A DNA stretch of 64,000 nt from Microbulbifer salipaludis. GTDB lineage: Bacteria > Pseudomonadota > Gammaproteobacteria > Pseudomonadales > Cellvibrionaceae. The stretch is taken from contig NZ_JAEKJR010000002.1 in assembly GCF_017303155.1 (NCBI RefSeq), forward strand, positions 806,001-870,000, given 5' to 3'. Under the pieces are notes generated by a model. That model was not told the origin of the DNA and searched no databases. It was given only the letters and a program-made list of their open reading frames with translations. This document shows positions 1 through 9,532 of this stretch, in pieces (the stretch's first letter is position 1; each line of letters begins with the position of its first letter). Position numbers and translations under genes: made by a program.

Positions 1-2
1 CC

Positions 3-1004
3 ATTGAGGCCATTGTGTACAGCGACGATGGTGCGCCGGGCGGCTGGTCTTACCTGCATGCCGATACTCCGGGGCATACCAAGGGGGAAGACCCGGAACT
101 CGCATTGCGCTGGATGCAATTCTCTGACTTCACTACCTCTACACGTAACCATGGCACCACGGCACGGGATGTCTGGTCCTGGGGTGAAGACATTGAACAG
201 CTAAGCTTTGACTCGCGGATGCTTCGGTACCGGCTATTGCCTTACATTTATACTTATAGCTGGCATATCTGGGAGGATGCAATACCGCTGACCCGGCCAC
301 TTAGGCTCGCCTATCCGGGAGAAGCCGATGACAATCCCTATGTGTATATGTTTGGGGAAGAATTACTCGTAGCGCCGGTGTATAAGCCTGCGGCAGCCTT
401 TCCGAAAGGGCGGATGGATGTCTATCTGCCGAAAGGTGATGGCCTGGAGTGGGTGGATTACTGGACACATGCTGTCTATGAAGGTGGGCAGACGATTCAG
501 GTCGAGGTTGGGTTGGACATACAGCCTAATATGCCGCTTTTTGTGAAGCGGGGGTCGATTATCCCAATGGGGCCGGAAATATTTCACATAGACCCAGCGG
601 TACATGCGGACCCCATTACCTTGGATATCTATCCTAAAGATCGCGGCTCTGCGTCATTCACTGTGTATGATGACGACGGTGAATCTCTGGGGTACCAACG
701 CGGAGAGCAAACCTTTGCTCGGGTCACTGTTAGTTCTCAGGATGAGCATATGAAAATTGTGGTTGGTGCACATCGCGGGGACTATGAAGGCAAGCCTGAG
801 AGTCATAACTACATTGTAAAGATCAATTTAGTCGACAAGGTATTCACTTCCGTGAAACTGAACAAACAAAAAATTCAGAAAATTATGGATGACAACTCCT
901 CAATACAGCCTGGCTGGTCTTATGATGAGGAAAAAAATATATTCTGGGTCCGCTTTTCAAGCCATGCGGATCGCAAAAATATTATTCTATTAGAAAGCAG
1001 TTAA
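3..1004 (+). CDS. Glycoside hydrolase family 31, C-terminal part (5' end outside window)
   Basis: The reading frame is open from the left window edge to a TAA at 1002-1004, so 333 residues of the C-terminal part are visible. The stretch RWMQFSDFT...RNHG, followed by LRYRLLPYIYTY, is the typical end of the GH31 (beta/alpha)8 barrel. The segment GEELLVAPVY...YLPKGDGLEWVDYWT and FVKRGSIIPMGP are the proximal beta-sandwich of GH31 alpha-glucosidases and alpha-xylosidases. The catalytic aspartates lie mostly upstream, outside the window. The substrate cannot be fixed from this part; alpha-xylosidase or alpha-glucosidase would suit the nearby cellulases. No signal peptide can be judged. It converges with the minus-strand gene that follows. 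Confidence 0.85.
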   Translation: MEAIVYSDDGAPGGWSYLHADTPGHTKGEDPELALRWMQFSDFTTSTRNHGTTARDVWSWGEDIEQLSFDSRMLRYRLLPYIYTYSWHIWEDAIPLTRPLRLAYPGEADDNPYVYMFGEELLVAPVYKPAAAFPKGRMDVYLPKGDGLEWVDYWTHAVYEGGQTIQVEVGLDIQPNMPLFVKRGSIIPMGPEIFHIDPAVHADPITLDIYPKDRGSASFTVYDDDGESLGYQRGEQTFARVTVSSQDEHMKIVVGAHRGDYEGKPESHNYIVKINLVDKVFTSVKLNKQKIQKIMDDNSSIQPGWSYDEEKNIFWVRFSSHADRKNIILLESS

Positions 1005-1135
1005 TCGATTTCCAGTTTAAGTCCTTAATGAATATTGGATAGCCTTGGATTCGGCTAAGACTGTCACCTATCAACCTTGATAGGCCCCAGCATCCAAGGC
1101 ATTTGACCGTGCTCGGATCACTGAGAGCGGCAACC

Positions 1136-3256
1136 TCACCGCTCGCTGGAGTTCACGGCTGTCACTGTGAGTAAAATACCTGGATGGTCTGATGGGGTGG
1201 CTTCAATACTTTTACCGCTCCCTTCCAGCCCCCGTGCAAAACCGCAGTCTACTCCGTCTCCATACAGCAGTGACAAGCCGGAGCGGGAAGTGAGAGCTTG
1301 CACTGCCTCGCTATCACAGGTCGTATTGAAATCACCTACCACCATCAGTGGTAAATCGTGTAGCCGCCAGGATGTGGCTGCTGTACGCGTTTCGTCGCTA
1401 TTGGCGTGACGAACTTGGTCACTTTCGTGGTCCCAATGTACATCAATGAGCCCGAAACGATAGGCACCGCGACGCAGGATGACCAGTTCGCCGGTGCGTA
1501 CCGCATTGGGGCCATCGGTCATGTCAAAGCGTACGTTATACTCGAATTCCAGCCCTTGGCAGCGGTTGGCAAAAACTTGATAACGGCGCATCCAACAATC
1601 GCCTAAAGCTTTGGCCAGCGCTTCTGCGCGGCCGTAATCGGTGGGTAGGCCGCGGATCTGCCAATCGTTGGCACCCTCCTGAACTGCCAGCAGATCCACG
1701 TCATGCTCGTTGACGAGCTGCGCATAGTCGGCCGCAGCCGCTGGCATAGTGGCGTGCCCGTAAAGGTTCAGTGACAAGACGGTAATGGGCGCCGCAGCGC
1801 CCTGTGACTTTGCCAGGCGTTGGTTCTCAGGTGCCTCTATACGCTGCCCGACACATGGGTTTTTTTTCGCCGGGCGTGGGATGTGCCAGTAATTGCCTTT
1901 TGTGTCTATTGATCCGCCCAGTACTTCTTGTACTACTCGGTCTACGATATTTACACCTACCTGCGCCATACGCACAAACGTGTCTTGTCCATTATTGGGA
2001 AACCCGCCGCGGGTGCGGTGTATATTGAAGTCGTCAGATAGCGGGCCAAACAATTCGATGAGTTTTTCATGTCCGTAGATAAAACCCAGTAGTCCACCCC
2101 AGGTCGCTGCTGGGTTATCGGAATCCCAGCCCATTAATACTGCCAGCCTTACGGTTTGCTGGTAGCTCCCCTCACCATAGAAGAGGCTAATCAAGCTGGC
2201 ACCAAAATTAATGCCAGCAGCGAAGCAACCATTGCAGTAGAGGTTGCGTGTGCCTAGATCGTACCCGGCTGCGCCTTTTACCTGATACCTCTCGTAAAGA
2301 CCATTGCGCACCTCTTCCCAGGGGACTTTCCGTTGATACTGTTCTTTCACATATTCATACATGTCTGCACTGTAACTGCCCGGGGGTAACTGCTGGCGAG
2401 CGTGTTCGGCGATGTGAAGGATCTGGGGCTTGACCGGCTGAGTGGGGTCAATTGCGGCAGCAAGGGCGTGCATGACCACGTAAAATTCGGCAGTCCAGGC
2501 AGCGTTTTTGCGCGCGGTAGTGCGGATGGGAAGGTGAGCCATGGCGAGTGCAGTATCCGGTCTGCCGGGGGCAAAAAGGCCGAATATCTCCGTGGTCAAC
2601 TGTGCGTCGATCATTTCGAAATGGGGGTTGTTGGCGGGCTCGCTGGTCGCAGGTGGTAGTAGTGACTGTTCGCGCATTAAGTCATGAGCACGTTGGTTAG
2701 ATACCCAGAGAAAATTCTCCGGCTTTCCCTCGGATGTGGTAAATGGTGTATTTTCGTCTGAATAAATATGCGTTAGCCAGCCGTCTCTGATTTGCTCGGG
2801 CGTAAGTACCGTGGCCTGGTGCTGATCCAGTAAGTGTTGATACAAATATTCGATGTCGGTGTCGTCATCCGCTCCCCACACTTCGCCCGGTCGGCGCAGG
2901 ACCCAGTCGATGGTTTTCGATAGGTCACTCGGTATTCCTTGCCCCCAGATACTCGGCTGGTCGGTTTTGCCCCAGTCGTTACGGGTATAGAAGACGCCGT
3001 GGGGTCCTGCACCACCAATTTTATCCATTTCAGTGACCAGACCTGTCCAGTTGGCAATGCTTTGCCCTAACCAGAATCCACGTAGCTTGTCCTGGTACTG
3101 CGCACGCGATAGCGTAATTGCCCCGGAATTGGTGGCGACTGGTGCTGGCGTATCAGCCAAGCACTGTGGCCCGCTGATAATACTCGCGAAGGCCAGAATG
3201 GCGGCCGTGAAGGTCGCTGCTATCCGGCGCTTTTTGATACGATGGATTTGTGTCAT
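1136..3256 (-). CDS. Secreted ADP-ribosylglycohydrolase-family protein fused to an EEP (endonuclease/exonuclease/phosphatase) domain
   Basis: A 706-residue protein when started at the ATG ending at 3256; a longer in-frame start (3439) would add 61 residues that hide the signal peptide. Residues 1-34 form a signal peptide (basic MTQIHRIKKRR, hydrophobic core, cleavage near CLA-DT). Residues about 50-460 resemble the ADP-ribosylglycohydrolase family (PF03747): the metal-site motif DDDTDIEY at 130-137 and GWDSDNPAATWGG at 376-388 are present. Residues about 488-700 carry EEP-nuclease/phosphatase motifs in order: SLNLYG, AVQEG, DVHWDH, VGDFNT and SDHPGI. The domains are recognised from motifs only; substrates are unknown. 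The fusion and its export beside cellulases are unusual. ADP-ribose removal plus phosphodiester or phosphomonoester cleavage outside the cytoplasm is a guess. Confidence 0.75.
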   Translation of the reverse strand: MTQIHRIKKRRIAATFTAAILAFASIISGPQCLADTPAPVATNSGAITLSRAQYQDKLRGFWLGQSIANWTGLVTEMDKIGGAGPHGVFYTRNDWGKTDQPSIWGQGIPSDLSKTIDWVLRRPGEVWGADDDTDIEYLYQHLLDQHQATVLTPEQIRDGWLTHIYSDENTPFTTSEGKPENFLWVSNQRAHDLMREQSLLPPATSEPANNPHFEMIDAQLTTEIFGLFAPGRPDTALAMAHLPIRTTARKNAAWTAEFYVVMHALAAAIDPTQPVKPQILHIAEHARQQLPPGSYSADMYEYVKEQYQRKVPWEEVRNGLYERYQVKGAAGYDLGTRNLYCNGCFAAGINFGASLISLFYGEGSYQQTVRLAVLMGWDSDNPAATWGGLLGFIYGHEKLIELFGPLSDDFNIHRTRGGFPNNGQDTFVRMAQVGVNIVDRVVQEVLGGSIDTKGNYWHIPRPAKKNPCVGQRIEAPENQRLAKSQGAAAPITVLSLNLYGHATMPAAAADYAQLVNEHDVDLLAVQEGANDWQIRGLPTDYGRAEALAKALGDCWMRRYQVFANRCQGLEFEYNVRFDMTDGPNAVRTGELVILRRGAYRFGLIDVHWDHESDQVRHANSDETRTAATSWRLHDLPLMVVGDFNTTCDSEAVQALTSRSGLSLLYGDGVDCGFARGLEGSGKSIEATPSDHPGILLTVTAVNSSER

Positions 3257-3429
3257 TTTTAATGCCCGATCAAGCTTTTTCGATTTGGCGTGTTTTCTAG
3301 TCGTCGCGATCAATTGAATGGTGCATGTGGATTTCCATTTGATACCTCGATAGAGGAGAATTATTTTTGCGACGATCTTTTGGATTGCACTGATTTCTCG
3401 ATGGGATACAAGTATTTCAGATACCCAAA

Positions 3430-3458
3430 AAAAGGGCACGCTAAAAGCGTGCCCTTTT
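3430..3458 (-). terminator. Rho-independent terminator of the double-GH5 gene
   Basis: An 8-bp GC-rich stem (GGGCACGC 3434-3441 with GCGTGCCC 3447-3454) with a 5-base loop is followed, reading the minus strand, by a run of seven T. It lies 20 bases past the stop of the cellulase gene. Confidence 0.85.
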
Positions 3459-3477
3459 CATCTCTGGCTGTAGGATA

Positions 3478-6400
3478 TTACTGAACGACCGGAGTCATCC
3501 GGATCCAGTTCAGGTTGTAACCACCTTGCGGAACGCCGACACCAAAATTCTGCTGCCCGGCATTCAGTTGTACCTGCATGCTGATGGTCGTCCAGTTCTG
3601 CCAACCGCCGGTTGCCTGCACGTTAATCGTGCCGAGTACGGTTGTGCCTTCATTTTGCTCCAGGCTGATGGAACCACCACCAGTTTCAGCCGCTATACGG
3701 AACTCAACCTGGTAGGTGCCCGCCGTTTTGACGTTGATGTCGTGGTACGCCATCCAGTCGCCGGCATCGATGTAACCCACGTTCTGTCCACCACCAGCAT
3801 CAGAGGTTGCCTCTGTTTGGACGCCGCTCATGTAGGTGTAGTTCTCTGCTTCGATGAAAATTGGCTCGCCTGTGGGCGGCGGGGGAGGCGGTGTTCCATC
3901 CTGGTTGATCTGGAACCAGTTCAGGTTGAAGCCGCCCTGCGAGATTGCCAGTCTGATTCTCTGCACTCCCGCATTCAGGTTGACTTGGTGAGAAGCATCA
4001 GCCCAGTTTTGCCAGCCGCCAGTAACAGGCATGGAAAGGTCAGCCAAGGTCGTACCGGAGACGCTCAGGCTCAATTGACCTCCCGCGCTTTCACTGGCTA
4101 CTCGGTAGTCCACGCTGTAGAGCCCCGCCTCGGCAATGTCCACCTCATACTCTAGCCAGTCACCGGCATCCAGCCAGCCAACATTTTCGCCACCGCCCTG
4201 ATCGGAAGTAGCTTCCGTCTGAACGCCACTCATTGCGCAGTAGCGCTCTGCCTCAATACGTACACCCACGCTTGCGATTACGCATTCCTGCGGCTGGTTG
4301 CCGTTCCAGTTGCGAATCATGTCGCGTACATACAGGCCCGCACTTGTGAGCTGACTGTCGCTCCAGCCTCCTTGCGTGCCAGAGCCAGGCACCAGATGTG
4401 AAGAAGGCTCGGGCTTGTCGATAATTGACCAGGCGGCGCTAGAGATATTGTTGGTCTTGAGGAAATTGGCCCACGCGTCTGCTTCGCCGTAGTCACAGCA
4501 GGTATTTCCAGCACCCCAGAACCCCCACTCGGTGACAAACAATGCAGCTCCCATGTTGAGGGCGTTTTGCGCCTTGTCTCGCAGGGACTGCCCGTGAGTA
4601 CCTACGTAAAAATGCAATGCATAGGCAATATTGCTGTGACTGGTGATCGGGTCCGCGGCCGCCGCGTCTACGTCCTGCGACCAAGTGGGCGTGCCCACGA
4701 CAATCAGATTGTCCGGGTCAATCGCACGGATCGCCGCGATAACCTGTTCGGCATAGGGTTTGATGGTGCCACTCCAGGAAACTTGCAGCGGTTCGTTGTA
4801 GATCTCATAGATCACATTGGGCAGGTGCCCGTAGTTTGTCGCCATTTCCTGAAAGAAGGCGATGGATTGAGCGGTGTACTGCTCGGCATGATGGGAGTGC
4901 CAGTCGATGATGACATACATGTCATTGGCTACGGCAGCATCCACCACCGCCTTGACCCGGCTCTTGTTACCTTGTGGGTCTTCCAGATAGCCACCGCCAT
5001 CCTCAACACCCATGGCGGCGCGAATCAGGGGGCTCTGCCAGTCAGACTTGAGCCAGCTCACCACATTGCTGTTGTAATACGCATCTCCCCAACCGTTATT
5101 GCTCCAGAATAGACTGTTGCCGGCAAAGCTCGCTGGCTGGCCGCCGGCAAGTACCTGGTTGCCACTCACAGAAAGCGGTCGGACGCTGCCAGAGGTGGGA
5201 GGGGGAGGAGGGTCAACCGGGTCGGTGAAATCACTTTCCTCAAATTTGATCCAGTTGAGATTGAACTCGGCAGAGACCACCGCAAGGGTGATTTCCTGCT
5301 CACCGGCCGCCAGAGCTAAGGTCTGGGTTACAGTGGTCCAGTTCTGCCAGCCGCCGGTGTCCGGGACATTAACAACCGGATTGTTGCCCAGCTGAAAGGC
5401 TCCGCTACCATTGTTGCCGGCTACGCGGTAGGAAACGTCGTAGTCGCCTGCGGTGGCAACATTGATCTTGTAGGTGAGTGAATCACCGGGGTCTAGCCAG
5501 CCCACATTGCTGCCGCCACCCGCATCGCTGGTGGCTTCAGTCTGTACACCCTGCATGGAGCAGTAGTCTTCCGCCTCGATGTGGGCGGGGACCGACGCGG
5601 CGTAGCACTCTTGCGGCGGCGGAGGTGGTAGCGTTAGTCCGCCCCAGTTGCGAATGATATCGCGGACCTTGTTACCTGATTCTGTAAGCTGAGACCCAGA
5701 CCAGCCACCGGTGCCGCTGGCACCCGGCACCAGCGAAGATGCGCCTTCGCTCTTGTCATTGATCGACCAGTTTGCGTGGCTGATATTGTTTGACTTGAGA
5801 AAGTTCATCCAAACGTCGGTTTCGCCATGGTTAACCGCGCCGTTGCCATCGGCATTGACGGTCCCCCATTCAGTAACGAACAGGGCAATGCCGTTGTTCA
5901 GTGCCGTCTGAGCCTTGTCGCGCAGATATTGACCGTGTGTGCCCGCGTAAAAATGCAGGGTGTAAGCAATATTGGTGTAGCCGGTGATTGGGTCGAATGA
6001 GGCCTGATCCACATCCTGAGACCAGGTGGGTGTGCCTACGATAATCAGGTTGTCGGGATCGATTGCTCGGATCGCACCAATGATCGCCTCCGCATAGGGC
6101 TTAATGTCCGCACTCCAGGATACCTGCTTCGGCTCATTGAATACTTCGTAAATGACATTGTTGGTGTGCCCGTAATCTTGAGCCATGCGTTGGAAGAAGC
6201 TGATTGCACGACTCCAGTCATGAGTGTTGGCGTAGTGTGAATGCCAGTCGATGATGACATACATATCGTTGGCGATGGCTGCATCCACGATAGCGCGTAC
6301 CTTGGCTTCGTTTCCTGCGGGATCATCAAAATACCCGCCGGGGTCTTCGACTCCCATCGCGGCACGCACTACGGTGGAATTCCAGTCTGACTTCAACCAG

Positions 6401-6636
6401 CCTACGGTGCTGGCGTTATAGTACTTCTCACCGCCCCAGCCGTTATTGCTCCAAAAGTAGCTGTTGCCGGCAAGGCTGCCCTGATTGCCGCCGATCAGAA
6501 TTTGATTGCCTGATACGCTCAGCGGCTCAACCGCCATCGCGCCAAATGAAAGAAAGCTAAGGATAAACAGGAAAATACCGCCTACGAGCCGTAAACGCTC
6601 ACAAACAGAAAAAACCCATCTTCGCATGATGCTCAT
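3478..6636 (-). CDS. Secreted bicatalytic cellulase, GH5-CBM6-GH5-CBM6-CBM6
   Basis: A 1052-residue protein with an N-terminal signal peptide (hydrophobic residues 17-35, cleavage near AMA-VE). Domain order: GH5 at about 37-332 with acid/base E168 (NEP) and nucleophile E256 (TEWG); CBM6 at about 350-468; Pro-rich linker; a second GH5 at about 486-778 with E615 (NEP) and E703 (TEWG); CBM6 at about 788-920; CBM6 at about 935-1052. Both catalytic modules keep all key residues and resemble subfamily 2 (Cel5-type endoglucanase). The two are closely similar, so the protein looks like an internal duplication of a GH5-CBM6 unit. Expected role: extracellular cleavage of cellulose or mixed-linkage beta-glucan. 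The ATG at 6636 has GGAG seven bases upstream. It is divergent from another GH5 gene starting at 7324. Confidence 0.93.
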   Translation of the reverse strand: MSIMRRWVFSVCERLRLVGGIFLFILSFLSFGAMAVEPLSVSGNQILIGGNQGSLAGNSYFWSNNGWGGEKYYNASTVGWLKSDWNSTVVRAAMGVEDPGGYFDDPAGNEAKVRAIVDAAIANDMYVIIDWHSHYANTHDWSRAISFFQRMAQDYGHTNNVIYEVFNEPKQVSWSADIKPYAEAIIGAIRAIDPDNLIIVGTPTWSQDVDQASFDPITGYTNIAYTLHFYAGTHGQYLRDKAQTALNNGIALFVTEWGTVNADGNGAVNHGETDVWMNFLKSNNISHANWSINDKSEGASSLVPGASGTGGWSGSQLTESGNKVRDIIRNWGGLTLPPPPPQECYAASVPAHIEAEDYCSMQGVQTEATSDAGGGSNVGWLDPGDSLTYKINVATAGDYDVSYRVAGNNGSGAFQLGNNPVVNVPDTGGWQNWTTVTQTLALAAGEQEITLAVVSAEFNLNWIKFEESDFTDPVDPPPPPTSGSVRPLSVSGNQVLAGGQPASFAGNSLFWSNNGWGDAYYNSNVVSWLKSDWQSPLIRAAMGVEDGGGYLEDPQGNKSRVKAVVDAAVANDMYVIIDWHSHHAEQYTAQSIAFFQEMATNYGHLPNVIYEIYNEPLQVSWSGTIKPYAEQVIAAIRAIDPDNLIVVGTPTWSQDVDAAAADPITSHSNIAYALHFYVGTHGQSLRDKAQNALNMGAALFVTEWGFWGAGNTCCDYGEADAWANFLKTNNISSAAWSIIDKPEPSSHLVPGSGTQGGWSDSQLTSAGLYVRDMIRNWNGNQPQECVIASVGVRIEAERYCAMSGVQTEATSDQGGGENVGWLDAGDWLEYEVDIAEAGLYSVDYRVASESAGGQLSLSVSGTTLADLSMPVTGGWQNWADASHQVNLNAGVQRIRLAISQGGFNLNWFQINQDGTPPPPPPTGEPIFIEAENYTYMSGVQTEATSDAGGGQNVGYIDAGDWMAYHDINVKTAGTYQVEFRIAAETGGGSISLEQNEGTTVLGTINVQATGGWQNWTTISMQVQLNAGQQNFGVGVPQGGYNLNWIRMTPVVQ

Positions 6637-7323
6637 TGTCTACTCCATTATTGGATTATTATTTTTATTCGGAATATCGCAGCGCAGGGATATACGGGTT
6701 CGGAAGTGCACTCGATTAAGAGCATGTGTGGATCAGATCTGCCGCAAACACGCTGATGATTGCCGAACAATCTGGCCCAAAAACAGAATGCTAGGCCTGC
6801 GATACCTCTATCGCTTTTAGTTCTCAGATTCGAGGTTTTCGCGGCATTTATCTTGCATCGGTTTTCAGAGTTTAGAACATTTTTTCGCTCGAATGGGTTA
6901 AAAACGCGCTTAGTAGGATTGGACGTTTTTATTTCGGTTTACATCACCGCCAAAGCTGCACTTTAGTGCCAGATTCACTGTGTTATTCATGGCGGTTCAA
7001 GGCTGGCAGGCTAAAGTGTTTCTGCTCATTCTATGGGTCATTGAGTGCTCGAGAACGATTGGCTATTCAAGGTGTTTTCTTCATGCGGCCAAATAGTATG
7101 CGCCTGCCATTTAATCTTTATTTTGATCCGCTTTGTCGAAAACTATTTTTCGGGATTTCTATTTCATTGGCGAAATTATTTTTCATATTCCTGTCCAGTA
7201 CCGTTAATGGCTTCATTGCGAGCGTTAAAGTCCCAATCTTGGTTAATACCGATTTTGGTACGAATGCCGAGGTCTCTCCCGATAAATTTCATCGCTCAAT
7301 AATAAACTTTGATGGTGAGAATA
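6637..7323. other. Divergent intergenic region between two cellulase genes
   Basis: This 687-base, comparatively AT-rich stretch separates two outward-facing GH5 genes and so must hold both promoters and any shared operator. No ORF here has protein-like composition, and I could not identify a convincing operator or sigma-70 box by eye. Co-regulation of the two genes is an inference from layout only. Confidence 0.5.
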
Positions 7324-9474
7324 ATGATGAAGGAAAGTACACGTCGTCCTATCGGTCGGCGGATTCAGTCATCTGTCGCTGCGCTTTGCTCGGCGGTCGG
7401 TTTGGTGATCGCGGCCGGGACTGCTGCAGCGGTAGAACCGCTGCAAGTCCAAGGCAACAAAGTGCTGGTTGGTGGCCAGGCCAAGAGTCTGGAAGGGATA
7501 TCCCTATTCTGGAGCAACACTGGCTGGGGCGCAGAGAAGTGGTATACCGCCAGTGAAGTTGCTCGTATCAAGAACGAATTCGGTGCGGACATTGTGCGCG
7601 CAGCCATTGGCCACGGTGAACCGGGCGGAATTCAGGATGACTGGGATGGGAATATGGCCCGCCTGGATACCGTAGTACAGGCAGCGATCGATAACGATAT
7701 GTATGTAATTGTGGATTACCACAGCCATATTGCCCACACCAACTGGGAGGCCGCCGATTCTTTTTTCACCCAGGTGGCACAAAAGTGGGGCCAGTACGAC
7801 AACGTAATCTACGAAATCTATAATGAGCCGAAGCAGGTTGACTGGCACACGTCGCTAAAGCCCTACGCAGAGCATGTGGGCAATACCATCCGTGCCATTG
7901 ACCCAGATAACCTGATTATCATGGGTACGCCTATCTGGTCTCAGGATGTAGATATTGCCTCCACCAATCCGGCCAATGTCTCCAACATGGCTTACACCAT
8001 TCACTTTTACGCCAACTCCCATAAGGGGGAGCTGCGGGCCAAGGCGCAGACCGCTATGAACAATGGCATTGCCCTGTTTGCCACCGAATGGGGTATGGTG
8101 AATGCGAACGGTGCCGGTCCGGTCAACTACGACGAAACCTGGGCCTGGATGGATTTCCTGCGCAGTAATGGCATCAGCCATGCCGCCTGGGCCTATCACG
8201 ACAAAGAGTTCAATCATCTTGGTGAAGTCGAGTCTAGTTCTTTTTTTTGGGCTGACGGCACTTATAAGGACTCTGGTAATTTCATCAAAGAAATTCTTGG
8301 CGGCGGCGGTGATCCTGATCCGGACGGCAGCGTCGTTGATGGCCCCTGTGATACTGGTGGCGACGGCACCCAAATTGAAGCCGAGAGCTTCTGTCAGGCC
8401 AGCGGTATTGAGTTCGAAACCGCCAGTGACTTTGGTGGCGGCCAAAATGCAGGCTGGATTGATGATGGCGACTGGCTCACCTTTGATGTGAATCTGCCTC
8501 AGGCAGGTACGGCTACGGTCACTTACCGTGTGGCTTCCGCGCAGAGTGGCGGCCGCATCAAGCTGGAGCAGGGTGGCGGCACCACCACTTATGGTACGGT
8601 GGATGTACCTAATACCGGTGACTGGCAGAGCTGGATGGATATTTCCCATGAAGTGCAGCTACCTGCGGGCCAGCAGACTCTCGGTGTTGCCGCGGAGGTC
8701 GGCGGCTGGAACCTGAACTGGCTGCGTATTGATGTTACCGGGCCTTGTACCTCTGGCTGCGAGCCCGACGGCGAAGGCGTACGTATTGAAGCGGAAAACT
8801 GGCGGGAAGCCGGCGATGTGCAGACGGAAGCAACCACCGATGTTGGCGGCGGTCAGAATGTAGGCTGGATTGATGCCGGCGACTGGATGACGTATGACGT
8901 AACTCTGCCCGCCAGCAGCTCTGGTGAGTATGAAATCAGTTATCGTGTGGCCTCGGAGGGTGGCGGCAGTCTGAAGCTGGAACAGCCTGGTGGCGGTGTA
9001 GAGTACGGCAGCCTCAGCTTCGGTGCGACCGGCGGCTGGCAGAGCTGGACCACGGTATCCCATACCGTAAACCTGCCTGCGGGTACGGCGGAGCTCGCCA
9101 TCGCCGCGAACAGCGGTGGTTGGAACATCAACTGGTTTGAAATCAAGGCGGTCAATGGTTCTGGCTGTAATAACGATCCGAGCTGCCTGGATGACGACAA
9201 CGACGGCGTGTCCAACGCTGTAGACCAGTGCCCGGCGACTCCGGCCGGTACAACCGTAGACAGCAATGGTTGCCCCGTTTCCACCGGCGGTCAATGTGAC
9301 GGCGTAACCGAGTATCCCAATTGGTTACACGCAGACTACGAAGGTGGTCCCAATACCCACCTTCTGGGCGGTGACCAGATGACTCATGAGGGGAATCTAT
9401 ATGAGGCCAACTGGTACACCAATAGCGTCCCGGGTAGTGATAATACCTGGACACTGATTGGCAGTTGCCAGTAA
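7324..9474 (+). CDS. Secreted cellulase GH5-CBM6-CBM6 with a thrombospondin-3 repeat and C-terminal CBM5/12-like module
   Basis: A 716-residue protein. The start at 7324 is chosen because GGTGAG lies just upstream and gives a clean signal peptide (cleavage near TAAA-VEP); in-frame TTG 7309 and ATG 7312 are alternatives. GH5 spans about 39-325 with E168 (NEP) and E255 (TEWG). Two CBM6 modules follow at about 350-470 and 485-610. A calcium-binding thrombospondin type 3 motif ([15 protein letters not shown]) lies near 630. The last 55 residues, with the pattern [14 protein letters not shown] and a final WTLIGSC, resemble small CBM5/12 (ChtBD3) cellulose/chitin-binding domains. The GH5 part is a close paralogue of the two modules in the divergent gene. 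Likely an extracellular endoglucanase. Confidence 0.93.
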   Translation: MMKESTRRPIGRRIQSSVAALCSAVGLVIAAGTAAAVEPLQVQGNKVLVGGQAKSLEGISLFWSNTGWGAEKWYTASEVARIKNEFGADIVRAAIGHGEPGGIQDDWDGNMARLDTVVQAAIDNDMYVIVDYHSHIAHTNWEAADSFFTQVAQKWGQYDNVIYEIYNEPKQVDWHTSLKPYAEHVGNTIRAIDPDNLIIMGTPIWSQDVDIASTNPANVSNMAYTIHFYANSHKGELRAKAQTAMNNGIALFATEWGMVNANGAGPVNYDETWAWMDFLRSNGISHAAWAYHDKEFNHLGEVESSSFFWADGTYKDSGNFIKEILGGGGDPDPDGSVVDGPCDTGGDGTQIEAESFCQASGIEFETASDFGGGQNAGWIDDGDWLTFDVNLPQAGTATVTYRVASAQSGGRIKLEQGGGTTTYGTVDVPNTGDWQSWMDISHEVQLPAGQQTLGVAAEVGGWNLNWLRIDVTGPCTSGCEPDGEGVRIEAENWREAGDVQTEATTDVGGGQNVGWIDAGDWMTYDVTLPASSSGEYEISYRVASEGGGSLKLEQPGGGVEYGSLSFGATGGWQSWTTVSHTVNLPAGTAELAIAANSGGWNINWFEIKAVNGSGCNNDPSCLDDDNDGVSNAVDQCPATPAGTTVDSNGCPVSTGGQCDGVTEYPNWLHADYEGGPNTHLLGGDQMTHEGNLYEANWYTNSVPGSDNTWTLIGSCQ

Positions 9475-9485
9475 TCAAAAAGAAA

Positions 9486-9513
9486 GGGGCTGCATCGCAG
9501 CCCCTTTTTTTTT
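9486..9513 (+). terminator. Rho-independent terminator after the GH5 gene
   Basis: Perfect 8-bp stem GGGGCTGC (9486-9493) / GCAGCCCC (9497-9504), 3-base loop, then nine T. It begins 12 bases after the cellulase stop codon and sits between converging genes, 20 bases before the end of the halogenase gene on the other strand. Confidence 0.92.
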
Positions 9514-9532
9514 GCGTTTGTTGATGAATCGT

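Noticed and set aside
1067..1084. Inverted repeat CCTATCAA / TTGATAGG after the GH31 gene as a terminator
   Set aside because: AT-rich 8-bp arms with a 2-base loop and no T run; too weak to call.
6966..7556. 196-codon plus-strand frame entering the GH5 gene
   Set aside because: It overlaps the GH5 start in another frame and shows no protein-like pattern.
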